Part shown: positions 1 to 5,580 of the stretch, piece by piece
How the letters are laid out: every line of letters begins with the position of its first letter
Numbering within the stretch: the first letter of the stretch is position 1
Assembly: GCF_014196505.1 (NCBI RefSeq)
Contig: NZ_JACIDW010000013.1
Location: forward strand, 1-64,000
Origin: Rhizobium metallidurans
Lineage (GTDB): Bacteria > Pseudomonadota > Alphaproteobacteria > Rhizobiales > Rhizobiaceae
Length of the DNA stretch: 64,000 nt
Reading direction: 5' to 3'
The notes under the pieces: model-generated
Databases searched by the model: none
Told to the model about the DNA's origin: nothing
The model's input: the letters and a program-made list of their open reading frames with translations, nothing else
Position numbers and translations under genes: made by a program

Positions 1-267
1 GGTCGACGGCATCCTGTCCGAACTGGAACTGACGCTTTCTTGCCTGAAGGCATCGGGCATCGCATCGCCCAAGGTCGCGGTCGCCGGCCTCAATCGATCA
101 ACGGGTGATGGGGGCTCGTCTTCGATGACGGCAACCTGGCCGGCGTAGAACGCGCGAAGCATCTGGCCGCGCGTCCATAGCGGTTCGCCGGATGCGCTTG
201 TCGTATGTACCGGCTGTCGCGACAGGTAGCGCTCAGCGACTTCGATGGTCTTCTCTGAGTGGCTCAT
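1..267 (-). CDS. Hypothetical phage protein, 3' end cut by window
   Basis: Reading the minus strand from ATG at 267 gives an open frame to the window edge, starting MSHSEKTIEVAERYLSRQ. A GAGGG ribosome-binding site lies about 8 bases upstream of the ATG, and the start follows the stop of the sliding-clamp gene by two bases, which is typical of operon coupling. The visible 89 residues are hydrophilic, with no membrane segment and no motif I recognise. It is the last visible gene of the leftward early operon, and its function is unknown. Confidence 0.6.
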   Translation of the reverse strand, partial: MSHSEKTIEVAERYLSRQPVHTTSASGEPLWTRGQMLRAFYAGQVAVIEDEPPSPVDRLRPATATLGDAMPDAFRQESVSSSSDRMPST

Positions 268-269
268 GT

Positions 270-1439
270 CTACACCCTCATCGGCATAACGACGCGGATC
301 ACATCCTTGTCTTCGTCTGTGAGCGTTATGGGGGCGCCCGCATCGGTCATGCCGATGCTGATCTCGCCGCCCTGGCAGCTCTTGAGCATGTCGGCCATGT
401 ACCGGCTGTTGAAGCCGATCTCTGACATCCCGTCCGGCCATGCCGCCGAGGTGACGACCTTGGCGCTGCCAGCGTCGGGGTTCTTGGTTTCAAGATGCAG
501 GCGACCGTTGATGCCGTGCAGCCGGATCGCGGGGCCGCGCCAGTTGCCGATTGCAGTGGCCTGGCGGAGTGCGACAAGCATCTCCTCCCGGCGGATGTCG
601 ATCCGATGGTTTTGGTTGCTCGGAATGACGCGATCGAAATCCGGATAGGTGCCGTCGATCAGCTTTGTCCGGATCGTCACCGCTGGCGCGGTGATGTCCA
701 GCATGGTTTCGACGATGGCATTACCCTTACCGATCGAAAAAATCTCAATGTCGGCGCCATCAAGAAACGTTGTGAGAACGCTCACGGTCTTTCGCGGGAG
801 AATGTACGAGAAGGCCTCGCCTGTCTCGTTGCCATCGTACCTGCATGTCGCAAGACGATGTCCGTCCGTGGCGGTCAGGCGCTTACCCTGTGGCTTTGCG
901 GACCAGTTGATGCCATTCAGGTAGTACCGGGTTTCCTTGGTCGAAATGCAATTCGATACCTTTTTGAGCATCGCCGGGAACTGGCCGTTCGTAAACCGCT
1001 CAATGCGCTGCATCCGGTCGCCGAGCAGTTCTGGAAAATCGGCTGCATCCACTGCGGGGATATCGTACGAGGCCTCGCCGACAGTGATTTCAACGGCCCT
1101 GTCCTGCCGCTGACGTCCCTTGCCATTGTCGCGCTCGACGCGTTTGGGAGCTATGCGCAGCGGCGTGGTCCCCGCTGCTGCGGCGACGTTAGCAAGATCG
1201 CGCGCCGCTATGCAGGTTGACCACTCGCCAGCGCCGTCGATCTCGTCCACCTCGATTGAGACCAAGATATCAAGGTCTGTCGCACCGATGACCAGGCCCT
1301 TTGGCCCAAAAGTAAGCTTCACCGTGTTCAATACCGGAATGGTGTTGCGGACCTCGACGATCGCATTGGCGAACTTCATCGCCTTCGCCAACACCTTGGC
1401 CTCAATGCTCACAAAGTCCGTAATGCTTGCTTCAGCCAT
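270..1439 (-). CDS. dnaN: Phage-encoded DNA polymerase III beta subunit (sliding clamp) homologue
   Basis: The 389-residue product resembles bacterial DnaN along its whole length. It has an N-terminal domain with LAKAMKFANAIVEVRNTIPVL, a middle domain containing TATDGHRLA, and the typical C-terminal ending VVMPMRV. Beta clamps form a ring that tethers DNA polymerase and are usually about 370 residues, so all three domains are present. ATG at 1439 is chosen because AGAGGA lies just upstream; a longer frame to 1562 has no such site and would bury the preceding gene. It sits in the leftward early operon of the prophage. It may load phage replication factors or alter use of the host clamp. The family assignment is firm; the role in the phage is inferred. 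Confidence 0.88.
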   Translation of the reverse strand: MAEASITDFVSIEAKVLAKAMKFANAIVEVRNTIPVLNTVKLTFGPKGLVIGATDLDILVSIEVDEIDGAGEWSTCIAARDLANVAAAAGTTPLRIAPKRVERDNGKGRQRQDRAVEITVGEASYDIPAVDAADFPELLGDRMQRIERFTNGQFPAMLKKVSNCISTKETRYYLNGINWSAKPQGKRLTATDGHRLATCRYDGNETGEAFSYILPRKTVSVLTTFLDGADIEIFSIGKGNAIVETMLDITAPAVTIRTKLIDGTYPDFDRVIPSNQNHRIDIRREEMLVALRQATAIGNWRGPAIRLHGINGRLHLETKNPDAGSAKVVTSAAWPDGMSEIGFNSRYMADMLKSCQGGEISIGMTDAGAPITLTDEDKDVIRVVMPMRV

Positions 1440-1995
1440 TGTTGTGTCCTCTCCAGGCTTCGAATTCGGCGCGCAGATCAAGCCAGCGATTGCGGGCGCC
1501 TGCGTCGTGGTTGAGTTCACTGCGCTTGTCGACGCGCAGCAGCTGGCGCACGCTGACGGCAATGCGCTCGCCGTCCGTCACGTCCGCGACACCCTTCTTC
1601 TCGGTGAGGAAGCGGCGAAACAGTTGGTTGTTGCACTTCATGGCGCATTCAGCCGCGTGATCTTTCGGACGCGGCTCGCCTGTCCGCGCACGGCGCTCGG
1701 CCTGCTGCGGGTCTTCCGTCGGCTGCAGTCTGCGGATTTCGGCGAAGGATGCCTCGATGATCGCCACCATCGCGCGAAGTAGCACCGGCGCCTTGATCAT
1801 CAGGCGACGGTCGTCAAAGCTGCAATCGCTCTTGATGATGGCGATCGGCAAGACCTCGCCGTTGATCCGGTCGTTGACGCAGATCTCGGCGCAGTGGTCG
1901 GTCATGTTGTAGGTTTCCGACCACTCCTCGCTGACCAGCCCGGCAAGTTCTCGGGCTTCGGGGAGGAGTTTGCGGGCGAGATCGAGCTGCATCAT
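1432..1995 (-). CDS. Hypothetical phage early protein (187 aa)
   Basis: A soluble, charged protein starting MMQLDLARKLLPEARELAG. It contains a cysteine-containing stretch (DHCAEICVNDRING, about residues 30-43) and a C-terminal segment rich in Arg and Glu. The start overlaps the stop of the upstream HTH gene, and the end overlaps the dnaN start by 8 bases, so the three genes are translationally coupled. I recognise no family. Position suggests an early function linked to replication or takeover, but this is only inference from context. Confidence 0.6.
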   Translation of the reverse strand: MMQLDLARKLLPEARELAGLVSEEWSETYNMTDHCAEICVNDRINGEVLPIAIIKSDCSFDDRRLMIKAPVLLRAMVAIIEASFAEIRRLQPTEDPQQAERRARTGEPRPKDHAAECAMKCNNQLFRRFLTEKKGVADVTDGERIAVSVRQLLRVDKRSELNHDAGARNRWLDLRAEFEAWRGHNNG

Positions 1996-2339
1996 GCCGC
2001 GATCTCCGCCAGTCCACGGTCGCGCAGGTCGGCGACGTGCATCGAGATCTTCGGCAGCGACAGGCAACGGATCGTCGTGCCGCCGTTCTCGCCAGCCACC
2101 ATCTCGCGGACGTAAACGATGCGATCCGATTTGATCGTGATGCTTTCCCTCACGGGGTGACGAGTTATGCGCTGCGCCGGGCTGCTGCGGCGGGGCGCGA
2201 GCTGCGCGATGCCATAACGGTGGAACGTGATGCGAACGGTATCCGGATGGACACCATAGCGATCGGCGATCTGGCCACGGGTCATGCCGGCGGCGACGTG
2301 CGCCTTCAGCACGCTTGCATCTGGAAGACGAACACCCAT
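1992..2339 (-). CDS. Small helix-turn-helix protein
   Basis: The 115-residue product has a clear helix-turn-helix at about residues 12-41 (VAAGMTRGQIADRYGVHPDT), of the type seen in resolvase C-termini and small phage DNA-binding proteins. The C-terminal half contains the stretch SDRIVYVREMVAGENGGTTI and may be a separate small domain. Start and stop overlap its neighbours by four bases (ATGA-type junctions), so it belongs to the leftward early operon. It is probably a DNA-binding accessory or regulatory protein; the target is unknown. Confidence 0.6.
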   Translation of the reverse strand: MGVRLPDASVLKAHVAAGMTRGQIADRYGVHPDTVRITFHRYGIAQLAPRRSSPAQRITRHPVRESITIKSDRIVYVREMVAGENGGTTIRCLSLPKISMHVADLRDRGLAEIAA

Positions 2340-2644
2340 CAGCCTTGCTCCCGTTCGGCGCGGCGGGCGCGCAGGATCTGGCGCAGCTCCGTGTCGTCGC
2401 CGCCATGGGCGGTCAACGTCAGAAGATCCAGCAGTGCCTCCTCGATCGCCACCGATGCGAGATCGAAGTTCTGTTCGCGGTCACCATTGCAGAGCGCGGC
2501 GTCGAGCATGTGGCTGCTGGCGTCGGCGACATGGCCTATCGCGCTGCGCAGGCGACCTTCTGCGTGGGCAACTGTTGTCTGCGGCTCTGGCCGGGCAACC
2601 GGTGGCACGACTGTCAGACGGGGGGGTAGGTGGATGACGTTCAT
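2339..2644 (-). CDS. Hypothetical phage early protein (101 aa)
   Basis: Starts MNVIHLPPRLTVVPPVARP and is acidic and helical in the second half (VAIEEALLDLLTLTAHGG). The ATG at 2644 is preceded by a GGAGA site about 9 bases upstream; a longer frame to 2935 lacks one and covers two small genes. It overlaps the next gene by one base. No family recognised. It resembles the small acidic accessory proteins common in phage left operons. Confidence 0.55.
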   Translation of the reverse strand: MNVIHLPPRLTVVPPVARPEPQTTVAHAEGRLRSAIGHVADASSHMLDAALCNGDREQNFDLASVAIEEALLDLLTLTAHGGDDTELRQILRARRAEREQG

Positions 2645-2823
2645 CACATGTGTCTCCAGGGTGAGTGCTCGCGCTCGTCGTCGACGGCAATCGGGCAAGA
2701 CTTCGATTTGAGGCGCGCGACCAGCGATCCGGCCCGGCCAAGAAGGATTGCAGCCGCGACCAAGAGGCCGGCGGTAAAAGCCGCGGCGGCTGAGCCGAGA
2801 ATAATGAGGAGGTCGTCCAGCAT
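2644..2823 (-). CDS. Small single-pass membrane protein
   Basis: Reads MLDDLLIILGSAAAAFTAGL and continues through a hydrophobic stretch (about residues 5-30) before a basic, polar tail. ATG at 2823 is used; a GTG one codon upstream (2826) is equally possible because it overlaps the preceding stop. The stop overlaps the ATG of the next gene. Function unknown. Small membrane proteins in this position often act in superinfection exclusion or host takeover, but nothing here proves that. Confidence 0.5.
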   Translation of the reverse strand: MLDDLLIILGSAAAAFTAGLLVAAAILLGRAGSLVARLKSKSCPIAVDDEREHSPWRHM

Positions 2824-3002
2824 CACACGCGGCTCGCGATATCGGCGGCGTGCTGCATCTGGACCAAAACCGAGCAGGTGCCGACGAAGAGGCCGATGAA
2901 AAGAGCCGTCGCGAGAATTCCGAGATCGCGGACATTCCGACGGCGATTCTCTTCGGCCTGTTCCGCTGACTGCGTCATGATTTCAATGGTGATGTGCTGC
3001 AT
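2823..3002 (-). CDS. Small membrane protein with coiled N-terminus
   Basis: A 59-residue product, MQHITIEIMTQSAEQAEENR then a charged linker and one transmembrane helix (ILATALFIGLFVGTCSVLVQ, about residues 28-48). ATG at 3002 follows a GGAG site by nine bases; a longer frame to 3056 lacks one. It abuts the next small membrane gene, and the pair may work together. Function unknown. Confidence 0.5.
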   Translation of the reverse strand: MQHITIEIMTQSAEQAEENRRRNVRDLGILATALFIGLFVGTCSVLVQMQHAADIASRV

Positions 3003-3077
3003 GGCGGGTGCTCCATCCGTTTCGGAGCCCGCTCGCCGCGAGGGGTGGCGCGACAAGCGGAAACCGAAGCGGATGCT

Positions 3078-3269
3078 TCAGGCGGCTTCGGCCATTTCGT
3101 GCAGGCGGATCATCTCGGCCACGGCGGCTGCATTGCGCCCCTGGCTTTCAACGCTGATGCCGGCGGCGACGAGTTCCTTGTCGGTCATGGCGCCGCGCTC
3201 TTGGTAGAGTCGGAACATGGTGTCGCGGTCTTCACGATCCGCGTCGGTGACGTTGTCGTTCGTGTTCAT
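3078..3269 (-). CDS. Small hypothetical protein, first gene of leftward early operon
   Basis: A 63-residue hydrophilic protein, MNTNDNVTDADREDRDTMFR onward. ATG at 3269 has GGAGA six bases upstream; an in-frame GTG 12 bases earlier would sit on top of that site. It is the first gene downstream of the repressor-controlled leftward promoter at 3378-3406. No family recognised; by position it resembles small phage N/kil-region genes. Confidence 0.55.
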   Translation of the reverse strand: MNTNDNVTDADREDRDTMFRLYQERGAMTDKELVAAGISVESQGRNAAAVAEMIRLHEMAEAA

Positions 3270-3377
3270 GGGGTTCTCCACTCTCCCGATGACGCCGCCG
3301 CCCTATGACGAGGAGAAGGGCGGCGGCGCTGCCATTGCGGCAATCCGGCTGAGGGAGGAAGTTGACCGGATGGGGAA

Positions 3378-3406
3378 TGGATATGCGGAAACCAATCCGC
3401 AGTCAA
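3378..3406 (-). promoter_or_regulatory. Leftward early promoter (PL-like) with embedded operator
   Basis: On the minus strand the -35 box TTGACT (complement of 3401-3406) and the -10 box TATCCA (complement of 3378-3383) are separated by exactly 17 bases. That spacer is almost entirely the operator TGCGGA-N6-TCCGCA at 3384-3401. This would drive the operon starting at 3269, and repressor binding would block RNA polymerase directly. The box matches are visible; activity is inferred. Confidence 0.7.
3384..3401. promoter_or_regulatory. CI operator OL1-like
   Basis: Inverted repeat TGCGGA-AACCAA-TCCGCA with perfect 6-bp arms and a 6-bp centre, lying between the -35 and -10 boxes of the leftward promoter. 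It is identical in arms to the operator at 4292-4309 on the other side of the repressor gene. Confidence 0.75.
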
Positions 3407-3412
3407 GAGGAT

Positions 3413-3430
3413 TGAGGAATGCATTCCGCA
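3413..3430. promoter_or_regulatory. CI operator OL2-like
   Basis: Inverted repeat TGAGGA-ATGCAT-TCCGCA, one mismatch from the consensus arms, 29 bases from the neighbouring operator and just upstream of the leftward -35 box. The spacing suggests cooperative binding of two repressor dimers. Confidence 0.6.
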
Positions 3431-3484
3431 CATTGTGAGTTGACCGTGAAGATGCCCTTCCTCAGAGCGCCCGTGATTCGCAAC

Positions 3485-3519
3485 AAAAAACCCGGCGGAG
3501 CAGGCTGCTCGGCCGGGTT
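3485..3519 (-). terminator. Intrinsic terminator of the repressor gene
   Basis: Read on the minus strand, the arms AACCCGGC and GCCGGGTT enclose a CG-rich loop and are followed by a run of T (complement of the A-run at 3485-3490). It lies just beyond the stop of the repressor gene at 3541 and before the leftward promoter, so it should separate repressor transcription from the early operon. Confidence 0.75.
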
Positions 3520-3540
3520 GGTTCGTTGGGTCTTGGCGAC

Positions 3541-4233
3541 TTAGACGCCGTAAATTTCGTTGGGCGTCAGCACTTTGTGGATGTGGACCACGGTGGATCG
3601 AGCGATCTGAACCTCGGCTTTCGGATTGTGCTTCTGGATCACGATCCACTCTGCGGTTCGTTTCAGCAGGATGCCGAGCGTTGCTTCGAAATGGCCCTCG
3701 GCGCTCTGTTGCACCTGGATAACGACGGCGTCGCCGGTCCGTACAGGCTTATCGGGATTCACGAAGAGCAGGTCGGCCGGCCAGAATTGCGGCACCATTG
3801 ATTCGCCCTCAACGTAAAGCGAGTAGATGTTCTTCGCATGCATCAAAGTAGGTGGACGCCTCACATAATCAACAGGATCGCCCATCTGAAGCTGAAACGC
3901 GCCTTTCAGATGAGAACCCGCAGCAGTTCCCATCACGGGCACGTCCTTGGGCATTTCGTAGGGCAGAGGCATTGTGACGCTTGCCGCCCGAATATCATTG
4001 GAGCGCGTGACAGGATTGGGTTGCGATCCGTCCTCAGATAACAACCATTGCTCGGTCGTTTCAAGCGCGATTGCAAGTTTGCGGATCGTTGGAAGCGTGG
4101 GCGTCAGGCCGGGATCTTCCAAAATCTTGCGCACGGTCGCCCGATCCAGTCCGCCTTTTATCGCGGTGCTGGAAGGGTTTAGGTTAAGGATCTTCATCCG
4201 CTCCTGAATGCGGTCTTGAATGGTTCTGGCCAT
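3541..4233 (-). CDS. CI-type phage repressor with S24 (LexA-like) peptidase domain
   Basis: The 230-residue product begins MARTIQDRIQERMKILNLNP. It has an N-terminal helix-turn-helix (about residues 20-60, STAIKGGLDRATVRKILED) and a C-terminal S24 domain with the catalytic serine in YVEGESMVPQFWPADLLFV and a likely lysine partner further on. Such repressors hold the prophage silent and cleave themselves when RecA is activated. ATG at 4233 is chosen because a -10 box ends about 7 bases upstream, implying a leaderless message; an ATG at 4270 would put the operators inside the gene. Five matching operators flank the gene. Confidence 0.88.
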   Translation of the reverse strand: MARTIQDRIQERMKILNLNPSSTAIKGGLDRATVRKILEDPGLTPTLPTIRKLAIALETTEQWLLSEDGSQPNPVTRSNDIRAASVTMPLPYEMPKDVPVMGTAAGSHLKGAFQLQMGDPVDYVRRPPTLMHAKNIYSLYVEGESMVPQFWPADLLFVNPDKPVRTGDAVVIQVQQSAEGHFEATLGILLKRTAEWIVIQKHNPKAEVQIARSTVVHIHKVLTPNEIYGV

Positions 4234-4234
4234 G

Positions 4235-4252
4235 AGCGGAATTCTATCCGCG
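4235..4252. promoter_or_regulatory. CI operator over the repressor's own promoter
   Basis: Inverted repeat AGCGGA-ATTCTA-TCCGCG. Its six-base centre, read on the minus strand, is the -10 box TAGAAT of the repressor promoter, so occupancy should switch repressor synthesis off. It sits directly against the repressor ATG at 4233. Confidence 0.65.
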
Positions 4253-4269
4253 GCTTGTGGAAAAGTCAT
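4241..4269 (-). promoter_or_regulatory. Repressor promoter (PRM-like)
   Basis: On the minus strand a weak -35 (ATGACT, complement of 4264-4269) and a good -10 (TAGAAT, complement of 4241-4246) are 17 bases apart. The predicted start of transcription falls on or next to the ATG at 4233, so the message would be leaderless. The weak -35 fits a promoter that needs activation, as in lambda PRM. Confidence 0.5.
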
Positions 4270-4286
4270 GCGGAACGAAATCGCTT
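4269..4286. promoter_or_regulatory. Degenerate CI operator
   Basis: TGCGGA-ACGAAA-TCGCTT keeps one perfect arm; the other arm is degraded. It lies midway between the repressor promoter and the rightward promoter and overlaps the -35 boxes of both, the place where lambda OR2 acts. Confidence 0.5.
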
Positions 4287-4313
4287 GACTTTGCGGAATC
4301 TGATCCGCATTTT
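4285..4313 (+). promoter_or_regulatory. Rightward early promoter (PR-like)
   Basis: TTGACT (4285-4290) and CATTTT (4308-4313) are 17 bases apart, and the operator at 4292-4309 fills the spacer. The layout matches the leftward promoter at 3378-3406. Transcription should start close to the ATG at 4322, with no Shine-Dalgarno visible, so the first gene is probably read from a near-leaderless message. Confidence 0.65.
4292..4309. promoter_or_regulatory. CI operator OR1-like
   Basis: Inverted repeat TGCGGA-ATCTGA-TCCGCA with perfect 6-bp arms, located between the -35 and -10 boxes of the rightward promoter. Confidence 0.75.
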
Positions 4314-4321
4314 CTGTCGTC

Positions 4322-4567
4322 ATGACACTTCGAGAACAACTCATAACGGTCTCCGATATCTTTGCGCAGGCTCGCGGCATTGGCCGGCAGCGCTTGTCGA
4401 CGATTGTGCTGAACCGAGGGTCCACGTTGGATCGCATCGCTGATGGCGACAGCGATCTAACTACCGGGACCTTCGAGAAGGCGATGCTGTATTTCTCGGA
4501 TAACTGGCCTGAAGGCGCTGACTGGCCCGCGAGCGTTCCTCGCCCGGTTGCCGAGGAGGCCGCATGA
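4322..4567 (+). CDS. Cro-like small regulator
   Basis: An 81-residue protein divergent from the CI repressor, starting MTLREQLITVSDIFAQARGI. Residues about 8-45 (ITVSDIFAQARGIGRQRLST) look like a degenerate helix-turn-helix, and the tail is acidic. It is the first gene of the rightward operon, 88 bases from the repressor ATG across shared operators, the Cro position of lambdoid phages. No ribosome-binding site is visible, which fits the near-leaderless promoter. The regulatory role is inferred from position. Confidence 0.6.
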   Translation: MTLREQLITVSDIFAQARGIGRQRLSTIVLNRGSTLDRIADGDSDLTTGTFEKAMLYFSDNWPEGADWPASVPRPVAEEAA

Positions 4568-4656
4568 ACATTCTCTCCCAGACGCGCGATCATGATGTTC
4601 GCGCCAACTCGCGCCGGACTGGCGGACCTTCACCGTCCGGCGCGCTTTCTCTTCCC

Positions 4657-4735
4657 GGCAGGGTGGGCAAGTCCGGTCTAAGCCGCGTGGCTCATAACCA
4701 CGATATCGCAGGTTCGAATCCTGCCCCTGCAACCA
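4657..4735 (+). tRNA. Phage-borne tRNA with CAU anticodon (Met or Ile2)
   Basis: A full cloverleaf can be folded. Acceptor GGCAGGG (4657-4663) pairs with CCCTGCA (4725-4731) at all positions except the first (G1 against A72). The D stem is GGC/GCC, the anticodon stem CGTGG/CCACG encloses CTCATAA, and the T stem GCAGG/CCTGC encloses TTCGAAT. A discriminator A and encoded CCA (4733-4735) follow. It lies between the Cro-like gene and the CII-like gene on the coding strand of the early operon. The CAU anticodon could be elongator Met, or Ile2 if the host modifies C34. The 1-72 mismatch is unusual and recalls initiator tRNAs. Confidence 0.75.
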
Positions 4736-4804
4736 GTTTTGTATTCGCTCAGGCATCCGGCCCTCCGTGATCGGTAACTGACTGGGTTTTCGCAACTTCG
4801 AGTG

Positions 4805-4821
4805 TTTCCCACCACGGGAAA
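4805..4821. promoter_or_regulatory. Perfect palindrome, distal copy
   Basis: TTTCCC-ACCAC-GGGAAA, perfect 6-bp arms with a 5-bp centre. A second copy with identical arms lies 28 bases downstream. Likely a pair of operators for the gene at 4859 or another phage regulator. Confidence 0.6.
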
Positions 4822-4832
4822 AACCGCCCGGA

Positions 4833-4849
4833 TTTCCCGGCGCGGGAAA
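4833..4849. promoter_or_regulatory. Perfect palindrome overlapping ribosome-binding site
   Basis: TTTCCC-GGCGC-GGGAAA. Its right arm merges with the GGGAAAGGA ribosome-binding site of the gene starting at 4859, so a bound protein, or a hairpin in the message, would block translation or transcription of that gene. Confidence 0.6.
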
Positions 4850-4858
4850 GGATTTGTC

Positions 4859-5350
4859 ATGTCTTCAGATGCATGGTTCCACCGGGTCAAGGCTGCGCAG
4901 CGCGACCTGATTAAGCTGGTCGGCGGTATCGCTCGGGCCGCTGAGATATCCTCGATCTCGGAAAGCCATATCGGGCGCATGAACAACGCGCGCGACACCG
5001 ACCTGATGCCGCTTTCCGTCGTGTACGCCCTCGAAACCGACTGCGGCGTTCCAGTAGTCACGCAGGCCATGGCGGAGCTGAGCGGGCGGCGCCTCTCCGA
5101 CCCTGACGCCGAGCATAAGGCCAACGTCAATGTCCTGACGTCTTACTCGGAGCTGATGCACAAGGCGGCAGCTCTGATGGCGACAGGGGCAACGGCAATG
5201 GCGGACGGCATCGTCACTCCAGCCGAAGCGCACTCAATGGACCGCGACGCGGCATCGTTTGAGCGCGGCATATCTCAGTTTCGCCAGGCGCTCGCCGTCA
5301 TCAAGGCGACGGGAAGCGCTCGCGCTGGTCTGCAAGTGGTGGGGGAATGA
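4859..5350 (+). CDS. CII-like phage regulatory protein
   Basis: A 163-residue protein starting MSSDAWFHRVKAAQRDLIKL. The N-terminal 60 residues (LVGGIARAAEISSISESHIG then RMNNARDTDLMPLSVVYALE) resemble the DNA-binding part of phage CII/CP76-type regulators. The C-terminus is a long alanine-rich helix suited to oligomerisation. ATG at 4859 has GGAAAGGA eight bases upstream; an earlier in-frame ATG at 4802 would include the palindromes. Two perfect palindromes just upstream suggest autoregulation. It is second in the rightward operon after the tRNA, the CII position, but direct similarity to lambda CII is not evident. Confidence 0.6.
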   Translation: MSSDAWFHRVKAAQRDLIKLVGGIARAAEISSISESHIGRMNNARDTDLMPLSVVYALETDCGVPVVTQAMAELSGRRLSDPDAEHKANVNVLTSYSELMHKAAALMATGATAMADGIVTPAEAHSMDRDAASFERGISQFRQALAVIKATGSARAGLQVVGE

Positions 5351-5580
5351 TGGTGACCGATCCCGGCCTCACTGGCTCCAGCCTGCGTCTTTTGTATCGC
5401 GTTCGGCTCCACGCCCGGCAAAACCGCCGGGCGTATCCGCTTTCGCTGCATGCCGATCGCCACGCGGTGGGAAGGGCAGTGGAGGGCGGCTATCTCGCGC
5501 GGCTCAATGACGATCCGCATTTCGTTACCGTGACCGAGAAGGGCGAAGCCTATCTCGACCGATTGATGAGGGCTGAGTGA
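5347..5580 (+). CDS. Small winged-helix-like protein
   Basis: A 77-residue product whose middle and end (HADRHAVGRAVEGGYLARLN then TVTEKGEAYLDRLMRAE) look like the recognition helix and wing of a MarR/PadR-type fold. It overlaps the upstream gene by four bases (ATGA) and the following methyltransferase by one base. Function unknown; possibly a DNA-binding accessory. Confidence 0.55.
   Translation: MMVTDPGLTGSSLRLLYRVRLHARQNRRAYPLSLHADRHAVGRAVEGGYLARLNDDPHFVTVTEKGEAYLDRLMRAE

Noticed and set aside
1440-1562. Longer N-terminus for the sliding clamp gene
   Set aside because: The extra 41 residues do not resemble any clamp, lack a ribosome-binding site and would overlap the coupled upstream gene.
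4564-4770. Open frame of 68 codons after the Cro-like gene
   Set aside because: It runs straight through the folded tRNA at 4657-4735, has no conserved-looking composition, and its start only overlaps the preceding stop by chance.
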